Shown piece by piece: positions 1 to 13,215 of a stretch of DNA of 64,000 bases. The DNA is from Ceratothoa steindachneri (Eukaryota > Arthropoda > Malacostraca > Isopoda > Cymothoidae): contig OZ018323.1 in assembly GCA_963969495.1 (NCBI GenBank), forward strand, positions 71,582,920-71,646,919. The letters are read 5' to 3'. Made by a program: the position numbers and the translations under genes. The notes under the pieces are model-generated. The model searched no databases and had not been told where the DNA came from. It saw nothing but the letters and a program-made list of their open reading frames with translations. The stretch's first letter is position 1. Each line of letters starts with the position of its first letter.

Positions 1-235
1 TACATGTATCGATGATAGAAAACGGTAAATTTGATCTTTTATGAGTACTTAAAATAATAGTAAAATATAGTAAATAACCCAGAACTAACAATATTTCAAC
101 TTTAAATTGATATAGATTAAATCAATTAGATTTTAAATTTTCTGCCAAAAGAAGGTTTCTTTACATCAATATTCATAATTTAAATACCATGCATCACCAG
201 TTTTATGAAATTCTAGAGTATGACCTGCCATAGTA
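1..235. other. AT-rich non-coding DNA
   Basis: AT-rich sequence with no supported gene or repeat up to the start of the minisatellite at 236. Confidence 0.5.
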
Positions 236-425
236 GATCATACACTTAAAAAGAATCATGTTTATAGAATAGATCACATGCTTAAGAAGAACCATATTTG
301 TCGGTCACAAACTTAAGAAGAATTATATTTGTTGATCATATACTTAAATTCTGTCATGTCTGTGGATTACAAACTTAAGAAGAATGATATATTTAGATCA
401 CACACTCAATTAACATCATTTATGA
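236..425. repeat. 31-bp minisatellite, about six units
   Basis: Degenerate units start near 236, 272, 304, 334, 365 and 396. Each follows the pattern GATCACA-ACTTAAGAAGAA-CATATTTGT. Spacing is about 31 bp except for the first, which is about 36 bp. Units differ at several positions, so the array is old. No coding frame runs through it. Confidence 0.75.
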
Positions 426-1458
<1,033 letters not shown>

Positions 1459-1638
1459 TGAAAATCACATGACACGTGATATACAATGGATGTATTTAAC
1501 AGCCCGCCTCCCGGAAAACGCTGAGGAAGATATTATCTGAACCATAAAAGCTTAAGAAGGAAAATGGAATATATACAAACAGAGATAATAAGAGAATTTC
1601 TTTTACCCACTATATAAAGGGAAATAGAGGAGTTGGAT

Positions 1639-1688
1639 GATTCGAACCTGTGTTATCAAGCGCTCATCGCTATCAGATAGCGATGAGC
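1639..1688 (-). other. Perfect palindrome beside a tRNA B-box-like motif
   Basis: On the minus strand GGTTCGAATC (1639-1648) matches most of the pol III B-box consensus (GGTTCGANNCC). Next to it, 1662-1688 is a perfect hairpin: arm GCTCATCGCTAT, loop CAG, then the exact reverse complement. No A-box and no complete tRNA cloverleaf could be built. A tRNA-derived SINE remnant is possible; chance is also possible for the B-box. Confidence 0.4.
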
Positions 1689-2340
1689 CCAGTCTTCCTC
1701 AGAGAAGAGCAAGTACACACTGCAGGTGCTGTCGCCGCTCAAGGCTACTCAGGGCTACTTTTCTGCAAGAAGCTGTCAAGCTTCAGGTCAGATTGCTTTC
1801 TTCACCGTAACGTCTGGCAGTCCGGAAGCTAACATGAAAAAAAGGGCGGCTCGTTTTTACACTTTTAAAATTTTTTTATAATGGGTAGTGCGGAAAATTT
1901 GTGTATTGGTGTTCAAACACCGTGCGTAAAATTATTTTGGTCTGAGATGATATCGGTCAAAATTTTGAAAATAGCATAAAAAATACCTATCATACAAAAA
2001 ATCATGAATAATACTGTATTGATTATTTGGTTCTTTTTGGCCTAAAAAATACTCTCTAAAAATTTCATAAACAATAAATGATATCTATAGGTAGCACATA
2101 TGGGTCAAAATATTTCATTTATGGCAAAATTGTCGAATTTTTAAAATTCAATCTCATAATATTTAAACCATGTTACATGGTTTTATATCAGTTTAATTAC
2201 CATGCAATAAGTCAATTGCAGCTCTTTGTTTATTACTGATGAAAATATTCAACAGTAATAATCCCGAACTCACCACGGGGAGGTGGCTGTAAGACGAGTC
2301 CTATCCTAGCTCCATCCCAACCGCCTTACACTTAGTACTA
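1689..2340. other. Spacer downstream of the family A relic
   Basis: Mostly AT-rich, with a moderately GC-rich start up to about 1835. It lies 3' of the minus-strand family A relic and could hold its 3' UTR or element end, but no terminal repeat was identified. Confidence 0.4.
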
Positions 2341-2347
2341 GGGTTGT

Positions 2348-4465
2348 TTAGATTTTTAATTGATCTTTGTTGTCGAAAACTGGCATCTTATTACTTGATG
2401 ATAATGTCGTTCTTATGTAAGCATCACGCCTCTCTTTCTCACATACCTTCCCAGTATCTTCTGTCATAATTTTAATGTGACGTTCAACCGCTTGTGTGTG
2501 GCATGGGATATCTGGAACGCCATGGTATACTTCTCTTGATTTAATGAATTTTGTTATTTGTTTTTCTGAAATGTCCATTGCAAGTGGAGGCTCAGTTATA
2601 CTAGCTTTCCAGTCTATCATTTCAAAATAATTCTCAGCATCAAATTTGATTGGTGACACTTTAAAACTCCTTATTTTTTCTTTATCCTTGTTCCTTCTTG
2701 TTTTAAATATGTGCCGCCAACCAAGTTCACGGATATCACTTTTTTTATCTGTATTCATTGTTAACAGGATGTTATTCGGGATGACAGAAGTTACCATTCC
2801 TTTGAATAAGTGGCTTCACAATATCTTGAGTGCGAACATTTAATCCCTTCATGGTTAATCGCTGGTTAACATTTGATCTTGAACCCCATTGGGCTGTCGA
2901 GTTGTTTGCTAGAGAGCCTTTAGAAGTTCCCTAAGACACAGCCTTACAAATATCTAACAGATATTGTTGGTCTGTTCTCAAATCACATAGATTAGGAAAA
3001 GTATCAAAGTATTCCGAATAAACAACTGTGTAATTTGCAACAGGAAGCTTTTCACAATCACTCAGCCACTTTCCGATTTCACGGGTGAAACAGGCAGGGC
3101 CTGATGTCTTGCCAATCAAGATAATTTACTAAGTGATGAAGGAGAAGCTCGTTTTCATGGAGAAGACAAATTATCCATTAGAAAGGTCTTCCAATATGAT
3201 GATCCATACCAAAAATAATGCTATTTTTAGATCTAGTGTTGGTAAATGTCCCATCACATCCTATTGCTTTCAATTCATCCGTATTAATCTCTTCACTTTG
3301 TAAATAATTGGTAATTGCAGTGGTTATATTTGAAGCAAAACCAGAAGTAGGATTTACATGGTCAAGATATTCTGATTCTGGTTCTTGTAACATGGTAATA
3401 TCTTCTTCAGTAGTGATGTTCAGTGATTTTTCTGCACCTTTCTTTTCTTGAGTGAGAGATTTTCCTTTTAACTATTAAAATAAAGGGCTTGAAGGGGAAG
3501 TTAATGCCTTGAATCTCTTTGTGCTTTTCGAGACTTGGACTTCTGTCTAGATATTTTGTGACGATCGACTATTTACTACTCTTGATCTTCTTCATTGACA
3601 ATTCCAGCACCTTGCAGAACAGAAGTCGCTACTAGAGCAGCTGAACGGTTTGAGTACCATTCCTGTCGCACACAGCTCCTATCAATCGCACACCCTTTAC
3701 TATTTTTTTTCTTGTTGTACTCAACTTGAGTCTATATGGCAGTTCTTGTTCAAAGTTAAAAACATCCCTGTCTGCAGTACTTGAAGAGCTACTAGATGCC
3801 AGTTCAACAGTTTCAAAATTGAAGCCACCTGTCGTCTCTTTTTTCAGTATGGGACGGTCTGCCAGACCTCTGCTAATTTACTTGATATTAGCTTTAGTTG
3901 TTTCCTTATCCGAGCCGTCCATGTTTATTAATCTTTGATTTGCCAAAAAAGTTTGATCAGTCTGAGGCACTTTGCTCTTAATCACACACACATGTACATT
4001 TTTCAAATTATTTGCATTTACATGAGGCAATATCAAATAATTGATTTAACTTGTCCTAGAACGATTGTAGTTTACTCTTGAATACATTGGAGTTTCTTCT
4101 GTTCGCATTTACTTAGAGCAAATTCTTATAATGATCATGAAAGTTTCCTATCATATCAGATATCCGTTTTCTAGAAGCAATTGGTATGGATGATGCTTGC
4201 CATATATTGAATATCCTAGGGATAAGAGTTTCAGTAATTACTTGGTGTGGTAAATCTTTAGGTGTTGTTTTCATCTCAATTCGATGCAAAAGATAAGCTC
4301 GTAGAATAGCTATAAATTTTGAAAGAACATTTGTAGCTAATTCTTGGTCTGGCAGATTATAGGACACATTGTCCTTTCTCGGGTCATTGATTACACTGGC
4401 CTGCATTTCAAAACTTTTTTTCAAAGGTCAAGGGTTTTCCAACTGATTTAGGATCCTTTTTGCAT
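2348..4465 (-). pseudogene. Family A relic: broken multi-copy arthropod ORF
   Basis: A decayed minus-strand gene in several frames. The N-terminal part (about 4465-4113) is rich in Lys and Arg. The middle (about 4110-3400) has many stops but keeps short blocks such as SCKCK and VCDRNGT. Then come EPESEYLDHV and AIGCDGTFTNT (3393-3178), TSGPACFTREIGKWL (3119-2931), and a 149-residue C-terminal block (2797-2348) with DIRELGWR and PCHTQAVERHIK. From memory these blocks recur in a large family of uncharacterised arthropod proteins. The conserved D in GCDGT and E in QAVER could be nuclease-type acidic residues, but that is inference. It lies head to head with the family B relic, about 200 bp apart. 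No function is established. Confidence 0.65.
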
Positions 4466-4629
4466 GTTGAATTAAAAAATATTAATTTTATTTAGTCAGG
4501 TCTGGTTTATAAGATACACTCGATTTTTATTATAGCATATTTTTCCCAAATGGCGCAATCATCCAAGCGTATATGGGCTTTGTTTTTGCCACAGCTGGTC
4601 ATGGGTTACCTTAAATAACTAGTTATTAT

Positions 4630-4659
4630 TTCTCTTTTCAGGTCTAGTTGTGCAGTACG
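4630..4659 (+). other. Splice-acceptor-like site before family B
   Basis: A pyrimidine tract ending TCTCTTTTCAG (AG at about 4640-4641) lies 18 bp before the first ATG of the family B relic. Similar tract-plus-AG sequences precede the two other family B fragments near 43540 and 63220. This suggests the family has a 5' non-coding exon and an intron that these genomic copies keep. Confidence 0.45.
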
Positions 4660-6335
4660 ATGGATCGGAAGTGTAAGAACCATCCTAACGAATTTTGTTT
4701 CATCTGTGGACACGTGGTTCTTTCAGACCGTCAAGCGAAAGTCACGGATTTTGTGAATAAGGCTTATTACGCTTATTTTAGAGTCAAACTAGGGCACCAG
4801 GATAAGGCATTTGCTCCCCATATCTGCGAAAAAACATGTCTTGAGAACCTACGGGATTGGAGGAATAGGAAAATACTAAGTATGCCATTTGGCGTCCCAA
4901 CGGTGTGGAGAGAAGGGAAAGATCACGTTACCGACTGCTACTTCTGCATGACAAATTTAAAAGGCATCAATCTCAAGAACAAGCACAATGTTCAATAGCC
5001 TGATGTTCATTCTGCCATAAAGCCAATCCTCCATGGATTAGATGTTCCTGTTCCTGAGCCGGATGTCATCAGGGAATCTAGTTCTGATTCCGAATCTACT
5101 GACATGACTGGTACAGGTGAGTGTGCTGCATACGAGCCAGAAGAAGACGACCGATCGGTGCCATTGACCCAAGCCGAACTCAACGACTTGACACGAGACC
5201 TGAAGCTATCTAAGGAGTGTGCCCAGCTGCTGAGTTCTCTTCTTCGAGAGAAACATCTACTTGCCCCAGGAACAACGTTCTATTGGTATCGGAAACGCGA
5301 GAGCGAATTCAGAAAATTCTTTATGTTCGATGAAGCGTCTTCTCTGATCTACTGTAACAATATTGCTGAACTGATGAAATTAATGGGTATAAAGTATGTT
5401 TCCATGGAATGGAGACCATTTTGACTCGTCTAACAGAAGTCTCAGGGCAGTTCTTCTGAATAACGGAAATAAGGTTTCATTACTCCCTGTTGGACACTCA
5501 GCTGAAATGAAAGAATCCCACAACAGCATGAAACGTATGTTGTCGGCTCTCAATTAACAGGAACATAAATGGTTGATTTCTGGAGATCTTAAAGTTGTTG
5601 GACACATCCTAGGACTTCAAGGTGGGTACACAAAGTATCCATGCTTTTTGTGCTTGTGGGATAGTTGGGCTGACGACCAGCATTATGTCAGACAAGAGTC
5701 GCCATCAAGAGAAGGATTAGAACCCGGGTCACACAATGTTCTGTCCCACCGTCTGGTTGAACCGAACAAGATGTTACTTCCACCCCCAAACATCAAACTC
5801 GACCTAATGAAGAAGTTTGAAAAAGCACTGGAGAGGGAAGGTAGAGGATTTGCCTTCCACCACCACAAGTTCAAACAAATTCGCATGCAGAAGCTTAAAC
5901 GCAGGTATATTTGATGGTCCTCAGATAAGAGAACTCATAAAAGACTCTAGTTTTGATGATTCATTAAATCCTACTGAACTCTCTGCCTGGTTGTCCATTA
6001 AGTTAGTCATTGCAAACTTTCTTAGTAACCAAAGAAGTCCTCAGTACCAGAAGATGGTTGATGACTTAATGGAAAATTTCCGCAAACTTGGTGCGCGTAT
6101 ATCAGTGAAAATGCACTTTCTTCGGTCCCATCTGGACTATTTTCCAGAAAATTGCGGAGACTTCAGTGAAGAACAGGGTGAGCGCTTTCAACAAGACATC
6201 CGTGTCATGGAGAAACCCTATCAAGGCCAATGGGATGGAAACTTTCTAGATGACTACTGTTGGTGCCTTAAAAGGGATGTGGTGTCTGCTCGGCACAATC
6301 AGAGGTCACTGAAGTGACAATTCATCCATAAGTAG
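4660..6335 (+). pseudogene. Family B relic: near full-length multi-copy arthropod ORF
   Basis: Starts at ATG 4660 with a Cys-rich N-terminus: CKNHP, FCFICG, APHICEKTC and DCYFCM look like paired zinc-binding clusters. Then follow an acidic linker, NDLTRDLKLSKECAQLL, TFYWYRKRE, DSSNRSL, ISGDLKVVGHILGLQGG, YPCFLCLW, an AGIFDGPQIRELIKD block, and SEEQGERFQQDI near the C-terminus. Breaks: in-frame stops at 4996, 5555 and 6315, a frameshift near 5420 and a one-base insertion near 5899. Read through these, one roughly 550-residue frame is recoverable, probably ending at TAG 6333. From memory it is a high-copy arthropod family without assigned function. The spaced acidic residues with a CxxC between them recall cut-and-paste transposases, which is inference only. 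Confidence 0.75.
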
Positions 6336-9239
6336 CTCATTTTGTGCATTGTAATATTCATGCTATCTATTAAAAATATTCTGTACAGCTTCTGTGAGTA
6401 AATCGGTTCAATATTTTCTATTATGTGTTTCATTTACACAAATATTTGGAAATATATACTATTTAGGCAGCAACCATACTTCCTTCAATTCACTGATTCT
6501 CTAGCGGATACTTAGTTTCATTACTGAGGATGATGTGTAGAAACTTATTCTTATACAGGTGTTTAGTTTAATTGAGCAATCCGTTTATAACTTTTTGGAT
6601 TACACCTGGACACTACACGAATCAAGCCCTACCACTTATTATCCTCGTGATACTTTTCTTCGTAATATTAACCTAGGACATCTGCAGACTTCATCCTTTC
6701 CTCACAAATTACCCTTTTGAAAACTATACCTACTAATTACACCTACCGGAAGCTCTCCCTTTCCTTTTTGTAGCTTACGATTCTGTGTCATTTACATCTT
6801 ATTCATATTCAGACATAAAACTCTATAACAGTTTAAATTTCTGAGTAAGTCTCTATTAGTAATTTATTCACTCATAAATACATTCCTAGTTTAGATCAAT
6901 TAAACTGCTTTTATACGCTCGTATTTGAAGAACGTACGTCCTGCTTCCGCTTGTAAATTTTAAAAGTTCTCATCCTCAGTCCCAGTAACTTTAAAGATCG
7001 GTCGAGATGCATGCAGCTCATTCTATAAATCTCCCAGATCACTAAAATGTCACTTGAATTTGCCTACTACTATCTTTTCAGTAACCACCTACCTATTTTC
7101 TGGATTCGAAGTACTCGTATATACGCGATTCAAATTAATACAAAACACGTATTACTTTAATACCAAGTACTCACCATCCACTGCCCTCTCCGTCGCCTAT
7201 ACCAGCACAGTAAACAATGCCTTTTTAACGTATTGAAATTCTCACAGCCTCCCCTAAATCGTCTCCCTCCTTATCTGAACCTGATTCGCGTAACTTCGCC
7301 CCGTTAAACGCCGTTGCTAGCTCTGTTATAATTTTAAAGTCACTAACTTATTTTTCAACCACGGCACTCACTTGTATCATCCTAGTAATCTTCATTTAGC
7401 TCACCGCAAATCAATTTAGTAGTGCCACTACACCATCTTTTTCCACTTCATCAGAGAAGACCTCTGCCGAACTAGCCCTATAGGAATAGTTATTAATTAA
7501 TCACAATTATTAATAAAATAAGACTGACTAATTAAGCAGTGATAAATCTAAACTAATAAAACGACAGTGTTTAATGATACAACGCTAAATTAAAATTAAT
7601 GAAGTAATAATGCAAGAAAATATACACATATATTACAGACGAGCGGAAATCCGATGAATGCAGAAGATAACTTTGCGCCGTGCCAACAACAGTGCTCATT
7701 TAGCGTACTTTCAATGCCTACTGTTGCAAGACTAGACATATTTTATGACTCTTTTTTTTTCATTTTCTTTGATTGACATTCATCGTGCAAACAGCACCAA
7801 CCTATCCACACTTAGTGTCCCTTCACCCCATATGTGGATCAGCAGTTCCCTTCTCCCGAATAAGACTATTCTTTGTTGCTCAACTTTGCCCCGCCTAAGA
7901 AACGGCGAAAAAGACCGATCTTATTATCTTCGGGCAAAACTGACTGAATAGTTTAACACTAGGACAAGCCGAGGGGACAAAATCCGCACAATTATTATTG
8001 TAATTCATTATTGTTGTATTTCATGCGAGTTAGCACATTGAGCTTTTATAAAAATTAATTATTTTCCATATAAATAAAGAGAAGTCGCTTTCAAAGAAAG
8101 ATTTATGGTAACTTACGAAATAAAAAAGCTGGACCTTAAACGCGGAGGGGAGGGGGGGGGGTTCTTTATTCATTGAGCTATATATAATAGAAAAATAAAT
8201 GATTGATATCTAAGTTATGAGTGGGCTTTGTTTTGGTGGTAAAGGAATGGAGAATGAGGACAAGCTAACAACATATTTTGCTTGGTTAAATCATGTTTTA
8301 GTGTCATGTGAACAGGCACATAGGTTGAACAGTGCTTCACTTTAGTTTCGCTCAGTGTAATCTTATCACGATATGGTAGCTGAACATACACTTATTAGTT
8401 GCGAAGATATCCTAAGTAATTTATTTCAATCCAGAGTTCACGGCGAAATAAGAGCAAAATCGACCAAAATTTACTTAAAATAAGAGATAATAAATCTATC
8501 TAAATTGCGTATTTTGATTTTATTTGTAATAATATGGTGCTAGAAGGTACTCATCCTTAGTTAGAAAGCAATAACGAAATTACGACGCGTTATGTAGTTA
8601 TTTGTAAGACTAGTACGAGCAAAACAACAACCAATATTTAAAACTACATCAGAGGGAACAAATGCCATAAAACTACAATTTCTGTATCAATATACACCAC
8701 ATGAAAGATTTTACGGATGAGAAATTGCTTAGAAAGTTTCTACATTGCATAGTCTCAGAAGGAGAAATATACAAGACAGGGTGGAATTGATCCGGTGAAA
8801 AATTGGAAGCCCGCATTGCAAAAGAATATGCTCGTGGCATTTATGGTATGAATCACAAGACTGATTCTCTTTGGAACAAATTATATAGCCGCTGTATTTT
8901 GGGAGAAACCATGTGAATAGGTAGCTACAAAGAAATCAGGTTTCTTCAATTCGATATAAAAACAGTGGTTAGGAAGAATAAAAACCCAATATATTCAGGA
9001 CTATTACATATATGTTTTTATCATTTTTATGTATTATTTACTATCAATATGAATGCAATAAAATAAATATTTTGATTGTAACAAAAAAGTCAAAAGTGTT
9101 TTATTATATTAGGCCTAAATATTATTGTAGTTACCATCAAGTTGCCAAATAAAAATTATGTTAAGAAAATTAACACTATTTTATTTTAATTAATTAATTT
9201 CGATACAAAAGCAAATAGACCCGAGATTAGCGCAAATGT
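6336..9239. other. Anonymous intergenic DNA
   Basis: Starts with a likely 3' UTR of the family B relic. From about 6700 to 7960 it is relatively C/T-rich but no conserved protein block was recognised in any frame. A G-run sits near 8150-8161. No RNA gene or terminal repeat seen. Confidence 0.45.
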
Positions 9240-9660
9240 TTGGTTCGTCATGCCAACCCATCTCCACAATATTTCCTGACTGAGGTCGGCATGCCGGTCC
9301 AAATAGCGTTTCCTAGTGATCATAGGCGTTTTGATTCCCTAGTAAAAATCACTGAAACTGGGAGATAAAGACCATTTGAAAGCCCGTGCCAACCAAGACA
9401 TGGTCCCAGAAGTGCTCTTTTCCCCCCAAGATAGTAGGGTGTTCCTTGGGGTCGGATAATTAATTAGGGGGCAACTTCCCCAAGTCAGATTACGCCCTTG
9501 TTCAAGACTCTCATGAAATATGAAGTGCCCCGAGGACACACTATGAGAAGAGGGACCTCTCCTCTCGGTTGAGGCCCCATACTCAGCCAAATCCTTCTTC
9601 CTTTTGTAAAAGGCAATCCAGCCCCGTGGCGTCCTCTGGCGGGAAAGGTAAGACTAGGAG
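9240..9660. other. GC-richer anonymous block
   Basis: Clearly more GC-rich than its flanks. It contains the palindrome CGGCATGCCG near 9290. An 83-residue minus-strand frame (9339-9590) has no recognisable motif. The compositional contrast suggests an inserted element, but no family could be assigned. Confidence 0.3.
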
Positions 9661-9718
9661 ACTAAATTTGCAGGTAAGTTAAGCGGAGTTTCGATAACTT
9701 TCTGGATCATCATCGAGA

Positions 9719-9779
9719 GACTACCCAACGTTTGCGAGCCCGCTTTTAAATACAGCGGGGTCGCAAACGTTGGGTCGTC
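9719..9779. repeat. Strong imperfect hairpin with 22-26 bp arms
   Basis: Left arm at 9723-9744 and right arm at 9754-9775 pair over 22 bases with one mismatch, across a 9-base loop (TTTAAATAC). Pairing continues outward to about 26 bases with a second mismatch. Arms are GC-rich (ACCCAACGTTTGCGAGCCCG). No T-run follows on either strand to suggest a simple terminator. It could be a foldback element or a structured RNA. Confidence 0.85.
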
Positions 9780-10855
9780 TTGTCAAGCTCTCTGATAGTA
9801 TTAGGTTCGCCTAAGGTCACAGGTTACACCAGGGTGTAGCTCTACCAGGGTAATTGATATTAAAACAAAATGCATCCGTTTCTCGGACGAGACGCTTATT
9901 CTGAATGCATCCAACCTGCCTTGTTTGGTTATAATTAATATGGTTCTGAAAGGAAAAGAAGATATAATTAGAAGCAATTTATAAAAAGTATAAAATTACA
10001 AACTAAATAAAAGAAATATACAATTTAACGCATATTAAACATAATAAAGATGAATAAAAGTTATTTTTATAACTGTCTTATTTTACTGAAATAGTTACTT
10101 AAATCAGAGAGACCTTGTATAAGCTCCAAATTTATATGTAAGAATTCCCTAGTCCTCGGAGAGATTAAGAGGCTGCCCCTTTCTCAAATATCGGTACTCA
10201 AGAGTCTTGTTAAAATTTTTAGAAGTTTGGTGACAAATTTAATTAAAGGAACAAGAAAATCACTCCAATTGGGTTTCTTTTCCACCTCGTACTGCTAACA
10301 CTAGTCAGACTAGTCCTACCCGCTGCCTGACCCCACCCGATATACCCACATTAATCCTGCCACTAATTATGAAAACTAAAATGGGGCGTCAGTTTCGTTG
10401 CTGACGACTCGACCATAAAACGGTAGTACTACATTGCATGTTACCAGTAGCGTGGTAACAACTCCGCTCTGGGGAAAACTTCTTACTACTCGTAAATTCC
10501 TTACTTTTAAATAGGCTATCATTAAAAAATATTAGATAGTTATCCAAACAACTTAGACCCTTGAAAAATTCCGTGAACAATTATTTCAAAGGGAAAAGTA
10601 ATTAATGTAATAATTCCAAAGAATCTTTTGTTATTCATTTTAGTTGTTTTTATTTATACAGAATTTAATATTTGCACTTGTTGCGTAAGCTGAAAGATAA
10701 GGTCTGATTTAAGACTTCAAAGGCATGAATACTCGTGTGAGTTGATATGTCTCTTTCATTCTATTTTTTTCTATTTATTCTCTTTTATTCTATTCGATGA
10801 CTATCAAACCATTGTACACGCACGGGAAAGGCAATTTCATTTTCTGGTTATGACG
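9780..10855. other. Anonymous intergenic DNA
   Basis: The first 170 bp are still moderately GC-rich and contain two nearby copies of ACCAGGGT. The rest is AT-rich. No coding or RNA signal recognised. Confidence 0.45.
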
Positions 10856-10859
10856 TGGG

Positions 10860-11330
10860 AAATATTTTAAAGAACTCTTTATATGCTGGTCCGCTTACAC
10901 GGCAAAGTATACGTCAATGTATACATAAGTGTACTTCAGAAAAATTTGATCGTTCTCTCTCGATTTTGGGCGTGTAAGTGAGGCTGTTTTCACGTAGGGA
11001 AATGAACCGTGTTACAGAGCAAAGATGATGAGGCAATTCGTGGATGCTGAAAATATCGACATATGAACTACTCCGTACACAGCCCTGATTTAAATCAGAT
11101 TCAAAGAAGATACAGGGAAGATACTCTGTTCGAAATTTATGGCTCCAATACTGACGAGTAATGAAGGTTTCTGGCACAGAATGAAGAGTGGAATAAAATC
11201 ATGCACGAATAATTTGTTAATTTGGTGATATTTTTTAGGAAAAGGTTCATTTGCTTCTTGAAAATGCACTCCAGGGCGTGTCACGTTAAACCCAAGAAAA
11301 ATTATTGCTTAAGGTTGGGATGATCTTCCT
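10860..11330 (+). mobile_element. Faint Tc1-like transposase relic
   Basis: Interleaved plus-strand frames keep short blocks in the order expected for the C-terminal half of a Tc1-type DDE transposase: GCFHVG, then RQFVDAENIDI, then HSPDLNQIQ (the usual third-acidic-residue motif is SPDLNPIE), then EEWNKI. Stops and frameshifts separate every block. The first catalytic region was not found. The weak match could be partly chance, but the order and spacing of blocks support it. Confidence 0.45.
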
Positions 11331-11334
11331 CATC

Positions 11335-12949
11335 CTCTGTATTGATCGGACCGTTGACTATCTCATTACCGCTTATTAAAATCATTTCAAGATCAATCGA
11401 TGGCAAAGTTTAGTTGAATATAAAGGTGCGAAAGGATATTAAATCATATATTTCATCAAAACTGAATGACGTCTTTAAGAAAGTTTTCAATAATGATAAA
11501 ACCTCCTTGCTGAATAATTCTTGTGTTCATTTAAAACGAGATCTTTTGATAAAAAAGTATGATTTTTTTCTTGATATCCGAATTGTTTAATGTGAGATCC
11601 GATCTATCATTTGACAGCGTACTGAACTAGCCACTAATCAGGAACCCATCTGTTAACTTCTTAAACCCAATAGGATTCTTGTTCGTTCTCTTCATTATCT
11701 TGTGTCAATCAATCAAATCCTTATTGACAATTGAGGGAAACTTCCGCAAAGGCACTGCAATATTCTTTTTCATTCTCAATAATGAATTAAGATCCTATTC
11801 ACATCCATCGTATTCTAGGTTTCCAATCTCCCTGCACACAATTATATCTCCTTTCACGCACTTTTCCTCGGAGATTACTCAATTCTCCATTTGAGCCATT
11901 CTCTCATTCAATGAAACTCTTCGCCATTAATTTCAATCTATACGCTTTTGGTGAAAGCTTGAAGGGGATTCGGAAGCTTTTTTAATTCATGATGGCCGTT
12001 GTAAGAGGATTCTCTATTATTTTTCTAGTTTGAAGATATTGGATTTTATATAAAGGGGAGAATACAAAGTGTAGATCTAATAGCACAACCTGTGCAGTTA
12101 ATTTGCCTCCTTCTAACTTGCAGTCATTACAAGGGTCCATTCTGAGGTTTGTTTGGTAATGACTACTCTCTGCCTATGATCAGTTAGCCGATTCTCAATT
12201 CATTTTTCTACTTCTCCTTTTAATCCTAAGGCTCTTACTAATTTGTTATTTTCTAAATATCTAACATTATTTGCAAATACTGAAGTTAAATTTATTGTGC
12301 GAAAACTACTAGCCAGATCTTTACACCATTTTATTATATAGGCATCACATTTGCTAGCTTCTAATCTTGAGGAATGATTTTAGTAATGATTACTAGCATT
12401 AAATTAATGATCTGCTTTAGATGTTTTACCACTGATTCTTTGGATTCTTTTCGAATTCTTGGAGATAATTTAACTTGCTCGTGGTGAGTTATATTTATTT
12501 ATTATTTAAATAAGCTGTCTTTACTGAAAACGAGTCATCTAACCGATTCAGGTTGTCTATTGCACACAATTTTAACAGTTGGCGTGGTGATATTATTCAT
12601 ACTCTCTTTATTCAACACTAGTAAAAGTAGTAACTTAAGGTATTATCGATATAAACATCATTATATTAAAAAATATCCTAATTGTCTTTTATTGGACCAA
12701 TGCTGTATTTGATAGGTTTTTTATTATTAATAAATCAAAAACCTCATTGGAGTTTTTTATAATTTACATCTCATTTCGTTCGGCTCTTCTGTTTTCAGCT
12801 TTAACCTTTCTTATAAATTCGACCAAATAATTTCTCTTTTTTGGGGTACCCAGTAGATTTTTGCATTTTATTCGCTTTATCTCTATTTTCATTTATGAAA
12901 CTGACCTACACTATGAAACACACACACAAATTTATACATATATATATAC

Positions 12950-12950
<1 letters not shown>
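11335..12950. other. AT-rich intergenic DNA
   Basis: No recognisable protein block, RNA gene or tandem repeat. A short CA/TA-rich tract leads into the (AG)n run at its right end. Confidence 0.45.

Positions 12951-12951
<1 letters not shown>

Positions 12952-13019
<68 letters not shown>
12952..13019. repeat. (AG)34 microsatellite
   Basis: An uninterrupted AG repeat of 68 bp on the plus strand. An impure purine tract continues to about 13215, giving about 260 bp of purine-rich strand. Arg-Glu frames (plus) and Ser-Leu frames (minus) through it are artefacts of the repeat. Confidence 0.97.
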
Positions 13020-13022
<3 letters not shown>

Positions 13023-13215
13023 GAGAGGGAGAGAAAGAAACAAAGAGATAAAGATAGATAGATATAGAAAGAGATTGAGAGAGGGAGGGCAAGAGAAAGG
13101 GAGGAGTGAGAGATTAAGAGAAAGAGGGAAGGGAAGGATGGGTGAGAGAGAAAAAGAGAAATAGAAGTTGAGGGGTCATTTGGGAGAGGAGAAAGAAAGA
13201 TATAAGGGAAGTTAT

